Below are positions 8,143 to 17,924 of a DNA stretch of 33,419 nucleotides, piece after piece. The notes under the pieces are model-generated. The model was not told the origin of the DNA. It searched no databases and was given only the letters and a program-made list of their open reading frames with translations. How positions within the stretch are numbered: position 1 is the first letter of the stretch; each line of letters begins with the position of its first letter. The translations under genes and the position numbers were made by a program. Source of the stretch: Bacillota bacterium (GTDB lineage Bacteria; Bacillota; SHA-98; UBA4971); assembly GCA_012518595.1 (NCBI GenBank), contig JAAYRV010000078.1:1-33419 (forward strand), given 5' to 3'.

Positions 8143-9342
8143 ATGGTTGATTTATCATTGGAATTCTGTGGCGTGAAGTTCCCGAACCCATTCACCCTTG
8201 CTGCAGCGCCAACCACTGACTCTGCTGAGATGATAGCAAGAGCATTTGAAGCCGGTTGGGGCGGAGCAATCTTAAAGACAACATCAGTGGAAACAGAAGT
8301 AGTTGAACTTGTCTACCCGATGATGTCAGGTATAGACCTTGAAGACAAGAAACTCATGGGACTGCAGAATATCGACTTAATTTCCGAACGGCATATCGAC
8401 GAAGTTGAAAAAGACGTAAAAACCTTAAAGAAGGAATTCCCTGACAAAGTAGTGGCTGCCAGCATCATGGGGGCAAAGAAAGAGGACTGGCAGCAACTGG
8501 TGAGGCGCCTGGAAGCTGCCGGCGTGGATCTTATTGAGTGTAGCTTCTCCTGCCCGCACGGTATGCCTGAGCGTGGCATGGGTTCCACGATAGGACAAGA
8601 TCCTGAGCTTACAGAGCGTACAGCTCGCTGGGTAAAGGAAGCTGCCACAAGGGTGCCGATAGTCATCAAACTCACCCCGCAGATTGCTGATATCACCTCA
8701 GCAGCCGCGGCGGTAAAGAGATCAGGCGCTGACGGAGTATGCGCTATTAACACACTGAAAAGCATGATAGGAGTTGATCTCGACACATTCATCCCCTATC
8801 CCAACGTCGGTGGGTATTCCACATACGGCGGATACTCAGGCCCTGCCATCAAGCCTGTGACCTTGAGGTGTGTAGCTGAAATCGCCAAGTCAGTGGATAT
8901 TCCCATAGCTGCAGTAGGCGGAATCAGCACATGGAGCGACGCAGTGGAATTCCTCCTCCTCGGAGCCACCAACATTCAGCTCTGCACAGCTGTAATGCAT
9001 AACGGCTTCAGGATTATTGAGGACCTTATTGACGGCCTCAGTGTTTACCTCGAGGAAAAGGGTATGAATTCCGTTAAAGAGCTGGTTGGTAAGGCATTGC
9101 CGTACATTGTCGACCACTCCAAGCTATCGAGAGATTACCAAGTTGTCTCCTCTGTGAACCGTGAGACGTGCATCAAGTGCGATGTCTGCTACATTGCATG
9201 TATGGACGGAGCTCATCAAGCCATAGAGCTCGATGAGAACAGACTTCCCGTCATTGATGAAGATAAGTGTAAAGGCTGCGGAATGTGTGAAACAGTATGT
9301 CCTGTCGAGGAGTGCATAACTCTTAAACCAAGGGAGAGTTGA
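8143..9342 (+). CDS. preA: PreA-like dihydropyrimidine dehydrogenase catalytic subunit with C-terminal 2x[4Fe-4S] ferredoxin domain
   Basis: LSLEFCGVKFPNPFTLAAAPTTDS..GWGGAILKTTS..IECSFSCPHGMPERGMGSTIGQDPEL..IKLTPQIADI; C-terminal CIKCDVCYIAC and CKGCGMCETVCPVEEC. Confidence 0.9.
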   Translation: MVDLSLEFCGVKFPNPFTLAAAPTTDSAEMIARAFEAGWGGAILKTTSVETEVVELVYPMMSGIDLEDKKLMGLQNIDLISERHIDEVEKDVKTLKKEFPDKVVAASIMGAKKEDWQQLVRRLEAAGVDLIECSFSCPHGMPERGMGSTIGQDPELTERTARWVKEAATRVPIVIKLTPQIADITSAAAAVKRSGADGVCAINTLKSMIGVDLDTFIPYPNVGGYSTYGGYSGPAIKPVTLRCVAEIAKSVDIPIAAVGGISTWSDAVEFLLLGATNIQLCTAVMHNGFRIIEDLIDGLSVYLEEKGMNSVKELVGKALPYIVDHSKLSRDYQVVSSVNRETCIKCDVCYIACMDGAHQAIELDENRLPVIDEDKCKGCGMCETVCPVEECITLKPRES

Positions 9343-9344
9343 GT

Positions 9345-10217
9345 ATGACCAGACTCCATGTGGCAATTCCCACAAGCATTGACGAGACCCTTGGACTGCT
9401 TGAAAAATGGGGGCATGATGCTGCAGTAATCGCAGGTGGCACCGACCTTGTTGTCGAGCTGAAAGACAAGCTGAAATCCCCGAAAGCACTGATAGATATC
9501 GGACGTGTCCCTGAGGTCCGCGGAATAAGGGAGGCTGAGGGCAATCATGTGTGGATAGGAGCCATGTCCACACATGCAGAAATAGCTTCTTCCACCGTGG
9601 TCAAGGAGATCGCACCCATATTGGCAAAGGCCTGCGCTCAAGTGGGATCCCCTCAGATAAGGAATAGGGGCACCATAGGCGGGAATATGTCTACAGCATC
9701 ACCTGCAGGCGATACAATACCTGCACTATATGTCCTGGAAGCGTCTGTGGAAATCATAGGGCCCAGGGGTAAGCGAACCGTGCCTATAGAGTCGTTTTTC
9801 CAAGGCCCGAAGAAATCTGCATTAGCTCCTGATGAGATAGTCCTTGGGGTCAAGTTTCAGAAGTTGGGTAAAGAGTACGTTTCGTTCTTTAGGAAACTGG
9901 GACAACGAAAATCACTTGCAATATCCATAGTAAGCGTAGCGTTTGTCGGAAAATGCCAGAAACCCGGCCTCTTCACTGACGTTAGAGTTGCCCTTGGCTC
10001 GGTGGCACCGACAGTGGTTCGGGCACGCACAGTCGAAAACGCCATTCGCGAGAAGCAATTGGATCCGAAGACTGCCGAATACATCTCGAAGCTTGCATTT
10101 CGCGACTGTGTGCCTATAACCGATGTAAGAGGTTCTAAAGGTTATCGCGAGCAAATGGCATGCAATCTTCTATATGAAGGGTTACTCTCTTTGCTGTCAT
10201 GTTGCGAGGCTTGTTAG
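9345..10217 (+). CDS. Molybdenum hydroxylase FAD-binding subunit, set 1
   Basis: AAVIAGGTDLVVELKDKLKSPKALIDI..IGAMSTHAEIASS..KACAQVGSPQIRNRGTIGGNMSTASPAGDTIPALYVL. Confidence 0.93.
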   Translation: MTRLHVAIPTSIDETLGLLEKWGHDAAVIAGGTDLVVELKDKLKSPKALIDIGRVPEVRGIREAEGNHVWIGAMSTHAEIASSTVVKEIAPILAKACAQVGSPQIRNRGTIGGNMSTASPAGDTIPALYVLEASVEIIGPRGKRTVPIESFFQGPKKSALAPDEIVLGVKFQKLGKEYVSFFRKLGQRKSLAISIVSVAFVGKCQKPGLFTDVRVALGSVAPTVVRARTVENAIREKQLDPKTAEYISKLAFRDCVPITDVRGSKGYREQMACNLLYEGLLSLLSCCEAC

Positions 10218-10257
10218 AATTCTAAGGGGAGTATCAAGCTAAGGAGGTTCGGAAGAC

Positions 10258-10488
10258 GTGAAAATCAATGTATGTCTCTTCGGTCCAATGAAAAAATACG
10301 CAGATAAGGATAAATTCCAGCTGGAACTCGAAGAAGGCGCGACGATTACTGATCTTCTGGACCGCCTGAAAATCGAAGACAGAATCTACATTGTCGTCCT
10401 CATTAATGGTAGGCGAGCCTATGATGAAGATGAGCCTCTCTCTGACGGCGCCGAGGTGCTCATTATGGCTCCAACCGGCGGCGGTTAA
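10258..10488 (+). CDS. MoaD/ThiS-like sulfur-carrier protein ending in Gly-Gly-Gly
   Basis: 76-aa beta-grasp-like small protein MKINVCLFGPMKKYADKDKF..EEGATITDLLDRL..VVLINGRRAYDEDEPLSDGAEVLIMAPTGGG*; preceded by AAGGAGG. Confidence 0.85.
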   Translation: MKINVCLFGPMKKYADKDKFQLELEEGATITDLLDRLKIEDRIYIVVLINGRRAYDEDEPLSDGAEVLIMAPTGGG

Positions 10489-10542
10489 GAGAGAGGCTGA
10501 GGCTCCATACGGCTCTAACTAGATGAGGAGGGGGTAACACAA

Positions 10543-12825
10543 ATGACAAAAACCAAGTGGGTTGGTATGGACGTCACGCGGATTGATGCAAAGGATAAAG
10601 TCCGAGGCGCGCTAAAATATATGTCGGATCTTTCTTTGCCAAATATGATACACGGCGCAGTGCTAAGGAGTAAGCATCCTCATGCCCTGATAAAGAAAAT
10701 TGACACGAAACGCGCAAAAGAGCTGGACGGAGTGGTAACAGTCCTGACCCATGAGGACGTCCCCGGCTTAAACGGGTTTGGCATCGCCATCCCTGACCAA
10801 CCGGTGTTATGCGGGGACAAGGTGCGATACATGGGAGATGCTGTTGCGCTTGTAGGAGCGGAATCAAAGGAAACAGCAGAACGTGCCCTGGAATTAATAG
10901 AAGTTGAGTATGAGCCTCTGCCTCTTGTTTCAGACCCTGAGCAAGCAATGCTCGAGTCGTCCCCTCTCGTGCATGAGACCGGAAATATCCATAATCATGT
11001 CAAAATCGAACGAGGCGACGTGGAGGCAGCATTTAAAGAAGCCCATGTTGTAGTTGAAAATACCTACTCTACGCCCAGGCAGATGCATGCCTTCCTTGAA
11101 CCCGAAAGCGGCGTAGCTACTATAGACGAGGATAAGAACATCACTATTTGGTGCGGAGGACAACACCCGTACAGAGACCAGCTTCAAGTAGCACGGGCCC
11201 TCGGCATGAATCCAAGGAAAATCCGCATAGTCAACACGCCTGCCGGAGGAGCGTTCGGTGGTAAGGATGAGATTACCCTTCAAATATACCTTGCGCTTCT
11301 TGTGTTGCATACAGGTAGGCCGGCGAAAATCGTGATTTCGCGGGAAGAGTCAGTAGTTGCCGGGATGAAACGTCATCCCATGAAAATCTACATGAAAACT
11401 GCAGCTTCAGCCGACGGAACCATTCTTGCCAATCAAGCAAGGGTTGTCTCTGATACAGGCGCGTACGCGTCTCTCGGAGGCCCGGTTATCGGGTTTGCGA
11501 TAGAGCACTCCTGCGGCGCGTACAGAGTGGAAAATGTGGACCTGGAAGGTTTCTGCGTATACACAAATAACTGTGTGGCAGGAGCGTTTAGAGGATTCGG
11601 AGCGAACCAGGTCACTTTCGCAGTAGAGACTCAGCTTGACATGATCGCAGAGAAGCTCGGCATGGGTAAACTGGACATTCGCAAGAAAAACGCCTTGCGA
11701 AAAGGCGACATAGCTGCGTTAGGACATAAGATGGAAGCTTCAGTCGGATTGATGCGTACACTGGAAGCAGCAGAAAACTCAAGGCTGTGGCAGATTAGGG
11801 AAGAGCTTAAGGCAAAGCCCAGTGCTCCCCATAAGAAGCGTGGTATCGGTATAGCCTGCGCATTCCAAGGATGCGGCCTTGGAAAAGGGCTTCCGGACTA
11901 CGGCGCTGCCACAATTGAGCTCTTACCTAACGGACAGTTTGCCATAGGTATCAGTTGTCCTGAAATAGGACAGGGCAATACCACTGCTTTCGTGCAAATA
12001 GCAGCAGACTACATAAAGTGTTCCATTGATGACATAGTAATGTTATCAGGCGATACAGGGCATACCCTGGACTCCGGGACATCCACGGCTTCACGTTCCA
12101 TCTATACCGGTGGAAACGCACTGAAGCTCGCTGCCGAAAACCTGCATGATGCCATATCGACTGTGGCGGCTGAGATCCTTTCCGTACCTGGAAATGATAT
12201 AGATATCAGGTATGAATCCGCAGTCTCAAAATCCTGTCCGGAAAAGACGGTTTCGTTCAAGACAATTGCGGAGTTCGTGAAGAAGAAAGGTAAAACAATA
12301 AAGAGTGAAGGCCACTTCCTATGGCCGGTTTCCGAGACTGAGCTTGAAGGATATGTCGGCATACCTCACCTGCTCTATAGCTATATCACTCAGATAGCTT
12401 TAGTTGAGGTCAACACGTTGACAGGTGAGACCGAAGTCGTCGAAGCAGTATCAGTCCCTGATCCGGGTAAAGCCATAAACCCACAAGGCGTGGAAGGCCA
12501 ATCTGAAGGCGGAGTCGTCATGGGCATGGGCTATGCCTTAACTGAGGATACAATTATTGAGGAAGGGATAACCCTTACTCGGAACTTCTCCACCTATATA
12601 CTTCCTACCAGCTTAGACATGCCCCACAAAATCGACACAATCATCGCTGAAGAGCTCGAGCCTTCGGGCCCGTTCGGCGCAAAAGGTATAGGTGAAGCAG
12701 TGTGTGTCCCGATAAGCCCTGCTATTACCAATGCCATTTACGATGCTGTCGGAGTATGGATGAAGCAAATTCCTGCCACAGCTGAACGAGTGTATACTGC
12801 ACTTAAGAATAAAGAGGTATCCTAG
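10543..12825 (+). CDS. Xanthine dehydrogenase family molybdopterin-binding subunit, set 1
   Basis: DAKDKVRGALKYMSDL..MIHGAVLRSKHPHA..GAFGGKDEI..AGAFRGFGANQV..GQGNTTAFVQIAAD..GPFGAKGIGEAVCVPISPAITNAIYDAVG. Confidence 0.93.
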   Translation: MTKTKWVGMDVTRIDAKDKVRGALKYMSDLSLPNMIHGAVLRSKHPHALIKKIDTKRAKELDGVVTVLTHEDVPGLNGFGIAIPDQPVLCGDKVRYMGDAVALVGAESKETAERALELIEVEYEPLPLVSDPEQAMLESSPLVHETGNIHNHVKIERGDVEAAFKEAHVVVENTYSTPRQMHAFLEPESGVATIDEDKNITIWCGGQHPYRDQLQVARALGMNPRKIRIVNTPAGGAFGGKDEITLQIYLALLVLHTGRPAKIVISREESVVAGMKRHPMKIYMKTAASADGTILANQARVVSDTGAYASLGGPVIGFAIEHSCGAYRVENVDLEGFCVYTNNCVAGAFRGFGANQVTFAVETQLDMIAEKLGMGKLDIRKKNALRKGDIAALGHKMEASVGLMRTLEAAENSRLWQIREELKAKPSAPHKKRGIGIACAFQGCGLGKGLPDYGAATIELLPNGQFAIGISCPEIGQGNTTAFVQIAADYIKCSIDDIVMLSGDTGHTLDSGTSTASRSIYTGGNALKLAAENLHDAISTVAAEILSVPGNDIDIRYESAVSKSCPEKTVSFKTIAEFVKKKGKTIKSEGHFLWPVSETELEGYVGIPHLLYSYITQIALVEVNTLTGETEVVEAVSVPDPGKAINPQGVEGQSEGGVVMGMGYALTEDTIIEEGITLTRNFSTYILPTSLDMPHKIDTIIAEELEPSGPFGAKGIGEAVCVPISPAITNAIYDAVGVWMKQIPATAERVYTALKNKEVS

Positions 12826-12857
12826 CAAATGGCAGGCGAATGGAGGCGATGAACAGT

Positions 12858-15182
12858 ATGAGCTCGTTTACCGTAGTAAACCAACCAATAAGCCGGATAG
12901 ACGCCATTGAAAAAGTAACAGGCAGAGCTAGATTTACAGACGATCTCGCCTTTGACGGAATGCTCTACGGACGAGTTCTAAGGGCAAAATATCCACATGC
13001 CAAGATCCTTGAACTCGATACCCGTAAAGCGGAAGAGCTCCCCGGTGTGGCCGCAGTCATTACCTACGCCGATATTCCGGGAGCGCAGGCAATCGGACCT
13101 GTCCGATCCGACATGCCCATTTTCGTGTCCACACGGACAATGTACTTAGGTGATGCAGTTGCCATGGTCGTGGCGGAAACGCCTGAGATCGCAAATCAAG
13201 CGCTCGCCCTAATACGCGTAGAATACGAAGAGCTTCCAACCTTATTTGACGTTGAGGAAGCCGTGTCTGAAGACGCGCTCCAGCTTCACAAAGACTGTCC
13301 CGGTAATATTGTGAACCACTACCCCCTCAGAAAAGGTAACGTAGAAAAGGGGTTCAAAGAGTCAGACGTCATTCTTGAACGGACCTACACTACACAGTTG
13401 ATTGAACATGCATACATTGAACCTGAAGCAGCTATCGCTGTACCGGGAGCAGCTGACGGCACTGTCACTGTGTACGGATCCATCCAGAATCCTTTTACCG
13501 CCAGGCGGCACGTGGCTCAAGTCCTCGGAGTAAGCCTCAATAGGGTAAGAATCATACAGTGCGCTATGGGAGGTTCCTTCGGAGGTAAAGACGACGTAGT
13601 GTCTGCAATCTGCGCAAGGGCAGCTGTAGCAGCGGTGAAGACCAGGCGGCCTGTGAAGATAGTCTACACCAGAGAAGAGTCGCTTATTGAAAGCTACAAA
13701 CGTCACCCATATGTGATGAAGTACAAAGTCGGAGCGACCCGTGACGGCAAACTCCAAGCCATGGAGATATACATGTTGGCAGACGGGGGCCCCTACTCTT
13801 CCATGACGCCTTTTGTAACATGGCGTTCGGTGGTTCAGGCAACAGGTCCGTATGAGGTTCCCAACGTCAAGACAGACATATACGGAGTCTTCACAAACAA
13901 CACATATACCGGCGCAATGAGAGGCTTCGGAAGCCCACAGATTATATTCGCGCAAGAATCCCTTATGGACGAGCTTGCAGAAGAGTTGGACATGGATCCT
14001 TTGGAATTCCGTCTTGCGAACGCGTTCAAACAAGGCTCCGTAACCGCCAGCGGACAGGTCCTGGATGAACATACGGTAAGCCTTATCAATGTGATCGAAA
14101 AAGCGACGGAAGCCATAGGATACTCGGAAAAGCGAAAGGCTTATGCAGAAAACAAAGGATCGAAAGGGAAAGTCCGTGGCGTAGGTTTTGCTGCAAGTCA
14201 CCGTGGAGTGAGCCTGGGTGCGGAAGGAGTGGACGCTGCAGGAGCGCTGGTGTCAGTACAACCTGACGGAAGCGTATATCTGCATTCCGGACTCGCAGAA
14301 AACGGACAAGGGCTTAAGACTATCTTTTCACAAATCGCAGCTGAAGAGCTTGGTTGCAGGTTTGAAGATATCATGTTTATGGATACGGATACATCTGTCA
14401 TACCTGACAGCGGAGCTACAGTCGCCTCCCGTAGCACAACAATGGGCGGGAGCGCTGTCCGGAACGCTGCGAAAAAAGTAAAAGAGGTGCTCCTCGGGGT
14501 CGCAGCTGAACTTCTTAATGCACCGCACGAAGAGATAACAGCAGCCGGCGGCAAAATATATGTAAAGGAAGACCCTGCAAGGTGCGTGGAATTTAAGGAC
14601 GTAGCCAGGGCTGCTTATGGCAAAGGCCAACTAATGGCTGCCATCGGTTGGTTCCAGGCGCCAAAGGTCTCATGGGACGAGGAAACAGGTCAAGGCAAAG
14701 CATACTTCACGTATGTTTACGGGTGCCAGGCAGCTGAAGTTGAAGTGGATTGCGATACCGGACAAGTCAAGGTTCTAAAAGTGGCAGCAGCGCATGACGT
14801 AGGCCGTGCCATTAACCCCGCTACCGTGAAAGGCCAGATATACGGCGGCGTCACAATGGGAATGGGTTATGGCATCTTGGAAGAAGTAGAACTTCAAGAC
14901 GGTGTCACTAAGACCCGAAACCTTGACGAGTATCTCATTCCTACGTCTATGGACGTGCCGGAAATTGTTCCGATCATAGTGGAAAACCCTGACTCATACG
15001 GGCCCTATGGTGCAAAAACAATAGGTGAGCCTACTTGCGAATTGCTGGCTCCTGCAATAGCTAACGCAGTCTATAACGCGTGCGGAAAGAGAATTCGTAA
15101 GTTGCCGCTGGACCTTGAGCGAGTGCTCCTAGGTTATTCGCTTAGAGCAGCCCGAGGCAAGAGGGGAAGTGAACAGGCATGA
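12858..15182 (+). CDS. Xanthine dehydrogenase family molybdopterin-binding subunit, set 2
   Basis: DAIEKVTGRARFTDDLAFDGMLYGRVLRAKYPHA..GGSFGGKDDVVSA..GAMRGFGSPQI..ENGQGLKTIFSQIAAEELG..GPYGAKTIGEPTCELLAPAIANAVYNACG; start 12858 chosen from GGAGG spacing (ORF opens at 12840). Confidence 0.93.
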   Translation: MSSFTVVNQPISRIDAIEKVTGRARFTDDLAFDGMLYGRVLRAKYPHAKILELDTRKAEELPGVAAVITYADIPGAQAIGPVRSDMPIFVSTRTMYLGDAVAMVVAETPEIANQALALIRVEYEELPTLFDVEEAVSEDALQLHKDCPGNIVNHYPLRKGNVEKGFKESDVILERTYTTQLIEHAYIEPEAAIAVPGAADGTVTVYGSIQNPFTARRHVAQVLGVSLNRVRIIQCAMGGSFGGKDDVVSAICARAAVAAVKTRRPVKIVYTREESLIESYKRHPYVMKYKVGATRDGKLQAMEIYMLADGGPYSSMTPFVTWRSVVQATGPYEVPNVKTDIYGVFTNNTYTGAMRGFGSPQIIFAQESLMDELAEELDMDPLEFRLANAFKQGSVTASGQVLDEHTVSLINVIEKATEAIGYSEKRKAYAENKGSKGKVRGVGFAASHRGVSLGAEGVDAAGALVSVQPDGSVYLHSGLAENGQGLKTIFSQIAAEELGCRFEDIMFMDTDTSVIPDSGATVASRSTTMGGSAVRNAAKKVKEVLLGVAAELLNAPHEEITAAGGKIYVKEDPARCVEFKDVARAAYGKGQLMAAIGWFQAPKVSWDEETGQGKAYFTYVYGCQAAEVEVDCDTGQVKVLKVAAAHDVGRAINPATVKGQIYGGVTMGMGYGILEEVELQDGVTKTRNLDEYLIPTSMDVPEIVPIIVENPDSYGPYGAKTIGEPTCELLAPAIANAVYNACGKRIRKLPLDLERVLLGYSLRAARGKRGSEQA

Positions 15183-16051
15183 CCTTTGGATTCATTCGAC
15201 CTGGAACAATCCGTGAAGCAATAGAATTCCTCAGCGAACATAAGGACAATTCAAGGATAGTCGCAGGCGCAACCGACGTTATGGTTCAGATGAGGAGCGC
15301 GAAACCCGCTGAAGAGAAGCCTCTTTGGCTGGTGGATATCACAAGTATCCCTAAGCTGTCCTATGTTAACCTTGAGAACGGCATAGTAAGAATAGGAGCT
15401 ATGACCACCCATAGAGACGTCGCGAGAAGCGCTGTTATCCATGATGTAGCGCCTTTCCTTGCTGACGCATGTCTAAGTGTGGGTTCGCCTCAAATCAGGA
15501 CACGAGGAACAATAGGCGGAAACATTGTGAATGCGTCACCTGCGGCAGACTCTCTCCCGCCGCTTACCGCCCTTTCCGCAAGGTTGCGACTAATCAGCAG
15601 GAAAGGCTCGCGGGATGTAGCGCTTGAGGAGTTTTTCAAGGGTCCCTATAAGACAATAATAGAACCTGATGAAATACTTGAGGAAGTATACTTTCAGGCG
15701 CCTGAACAATCTTCCTGCTGTGCCTTTTTGAAGCTTGGCAGAAGAGAGTCCCTTGCCATAGCTCGCCTTAGCGTAGCCGTGCTCCTTGATGTAGACGAGT
15801 CAGGCAAGATATCAAAGGCTTCAATAGCTCCGGGAGCATGCCTTCCTATGCCCGGTAGGATAACACCTGCAGAAGAAGCTCTCACAGGGAAAACCCCTGA
15901 TGAAGAAACAGTCAATCTGGCCGCTCAGGAAGTGGGCGCAGAGATGATAAGAGTCAGCGGAGTGAGATGGTCCACAGAGTATAAGAAGCCTGTTGCTTGC
16001 GCCCTCACAAAGCGGGCTATTTGGAAGGCGCTGGGGGTGGATGAAGATTGA
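15179..16051 (+). CDS. Molybdenum hydroxylase FAD-binding subunit, set 2
   Basis: SRIVAGATDVMVQMR..ADACLSVGSPQIRTRGTIGGNIVNASPAADSLPPLTAL; ATGA overlap with the upstream stop. Confidence 0.93.
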   Translation: MTFGFIRPGTIREAIEFLSEHKDNSRIVAGATDVMVQMRSAKPAEEKPLWLVDITSIPKLSYVNLENGIVRIGAMTTHRDVARSAVIHDVAPFLADACLSVGSPQIRTRGTIGGNIVNASPAADSLPPLTALSARLRLISRKGSRDVALEEFFKGPYKTIIEPDEILEEVYFQAPEQSSCCAFLKLGRRESLAIARLSVAVLLDVDESGKISKASIAPGACLPMPGRITPAEEALTGKTPDEETVNLAAQEVGAEMIRVSGVRWSTEYKKPVACALTKRAIWKALGVDED

Positions 16052-16545
16052 AAAAAGTTGAACCGGAACACAAGAAACTAATAACTTTTACTGTAAATGG
16101 CGATGATGTTGAGGTCGAAATATCCTCAAGCGACAGACTCATTGACGTGCTCAGGAATAAGCTGGAGCTCACAGGGACAAAAGAAGGATGCGGTATAGGT
16201 GAATGCGGAGCATGTACCGTGCTCATGGATGGAAAGCCTGTTAACTCATGTCTTGTGCCTGCATTCCAAGTAGAAGGCAGCGAAATAGAAACCGTGGAAG
16301 GTCTGGATAAATCCGGCAAACTCCATCCACTTCAAGAAGCGTTCGTGGAACATACGGCAATCCAATGCGGTTTTTGCACCCCTGGCATGCTCATGTCCGC
16401 TTTGGCTCTTCTCAGAGAAAATCCTAAGCCTACCAGGGAGGAAGTAGCCCGTGCGATCTCAGGAAACCTTTGCAGATGCACGGGATATCAGCAGATAATT
16501 GAAGCAATAGAGGATGCCGCAACAAAATTGAAAGCTTTGGAATAA
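16048..16545 (+). CDS. Molybdenum hydroxylase 2Fe-2S subunit, set 2
   Basis: GCGIGECGACTVLMDGKPVNSCL and QCGFCTPGMLM..GNLCRCTGYQQI; TTG start overlapping the upstream stop. Confidence 0.93.
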   Translation: MKKVEPEHKKLITFTVNGDDVEVEISSSDRLIDVLRNKLELTGTKEGCGIGECGACTVLMDGKPVNSCLVPAFQVEGSEIETVEGLDKSGKLHPLQEAFVEHTAIQCGFCTPGMLMSALALLRENPKPTREEVARAISGNLCRCTGYQQIIEAIEDAATKLKALE

Positions 16546-16558
16546 GGAGGGATACTTG

Positions 16559-17887
16559 ATGCTAATTGTGGGAAACGGCTTGCTAATCACGCTGGACGCT
16601 GATGGCAAGGTAATCCAAGACGGTGCCGTGGCCATAGAAGACGGGATCATCAGTAAAATAGGTGATACCGCAGAGATCAAGGCACGCTATCCGGACGCGG
16701 AATTCATTGACGCGCAAGGAAAGGTGATCATGCCTGGGATGATCAACACCCACATGCATCTCTACAGTACTTTTGCCAGAGGGATGGCGTCAAAAGATGC
16801 GCCACCCCGGACGTTCGTTCAGATTCTTGAGAGACTTTGGTGGAGATTAGATAAGACCCTGGGCCCTGAAGACATCTACATAAGCTCGCTCGTACCTATC
16901 ATTGATTGCATCCGCTTCGGAGTCACGACAATCCTGGATCACCATGCAAGTGCAATGTCAATTCCGGGAAGTCTGGATGAATGCGCAAAAGCAGTCCAAG
17001 AAGCAGGAATCCGTGCATGTCTTGCTTATGAGGTCTCAGACAGGGACGGCATGGAGATCAGGGATCAGGGTATCGAAGAGAACGTGAGGTTTATCAAGAG
17101 ATGTCGGGAAGAAGCGAGTCCATACCTGGCAGCTTCATTCGGACTCCACGCGCAAATGACCCTATCTGACGATACGCTGAAAAAGTGTAGAGAAGCAGCG
17201 GAAGGCCTTGATGTAGGTTTTCACGTCCATGTGGCTGAAGGACCGGAAGATCTTGAAGACTCTCTAAAGAGATCCGGCAAGCGAGTGGTTGAAAGACTCG
17301 ACTCCTTCGGAATCCTGGGCCCGAAAACCATAGCGTGTCACTGCGTGCATATAAACGAGGCTGAAATGGATATCCTTAAGGACCGTGACGTGAACGTTGT
17401 GCATAATCCCGAATCTAATATGGGTAATGCCGTCGGAGTCGCACCTGTCCTAAAAATGATGGAAAAAGGCGTAAGAGTGGGCCTCGGCACTGATGGGTAT
17501 ACATCGGACATGTTTGAAGCAATCAAAGTCGCTAACATGCTCCATAAACTAAACGAAAAGAATCCAAGCGCAGCATGGGGCGAAGTGCCTACCATGGTAT
17601 TTGCGAACAATCGCGATATTGCAAAGCGCATCTTAGGTATGAATATAGGCATACTGGAACCGGGTGCCCTAGGCGACGTAATTGTTGTGGATTATGACCC
17701 ATGGACTCCTTTGACATCGGAGAATTTCTACAGTCATATTCTGTTCGGCATGTCAGGAGGACTGGTAGATACGACTATTGTGGCAGGACGCGTTCTAATG
17801 CGTGACCGCGAACTTACTACTGTTGATTCAGAACGAATCCTCAGCCGTTCGCGGGAGCTTGCCAAAGAAGTGTGGACACGATTCTAG
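16559..17887 (+). CDS. ssnA: SsnA-like aminohydrolase (guanine deaminase/ATZ-TRZ-type amidohydrolase)
   Basis: GKVIMPGMINTHMHLYSTFARGMASKDAPPRTFVQILERLWWRLDKTL..GVTTILDHHAS..ACHCVHINEAEMDIL..NPESNMGNAVGVAP..GLGTDGYTSDMFEAIKVANMLHK; ATG after AGGAGG. Confidence 0.85.
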   Translation: MLIVGNGLLITLDADGKVIQDGAVAIEDGIISKIGDTAEIKARYPDAEFIDAQGKVIMPGMINTHMHLYSTFARGMASKDAPPRTFVQILERLWWRLDKTLGPEDIYISSLVPIIDCIRFGVTTILDHHASAMSIPGSLDECAKAVQEAGIRACLAYEVSDRDGMEIRDQGIEENVRFIKRCREEASPYLAASFGLHAQMTLSDDTLKKCREAAEGLDVGFHVHVAEGPEDLEDSLKRSGKRVVERLDSFGILGPKTIACHCVHINEAEMDILKDRDVNVVHNPESNMGNAVGVAPVLKMMEKGVRVGLGTDGYTSDMFEAIKVANMLHKLNEKNPSAAWGEVPTMVFANNRDIAKRILGMNIGILEPGALGDVIVVDYDPWTPLTSENFYSHILFGMSGGLVDTTIVAGRVLMRDRELTTVDSERILSRSRELAKEVWTRF

Positions 17888-17924
17888 CAATTTAGTAAAC
17901 AGAAGTAAACGGAGGGAAAATTTA

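Noticed and set aside
8313-8792. 159-aa minus-strand ORF
   Set aside because: Antisense to preA; serine-rich shadow translation.
13362-14201. 279-aa minus-strand ORF
   Set aside because: Antisense to the motif-rich XDH Mo subunit (12858-15182); low-complexity Cys/Tyr/His-rich translation with no domain; a shadow ORF.
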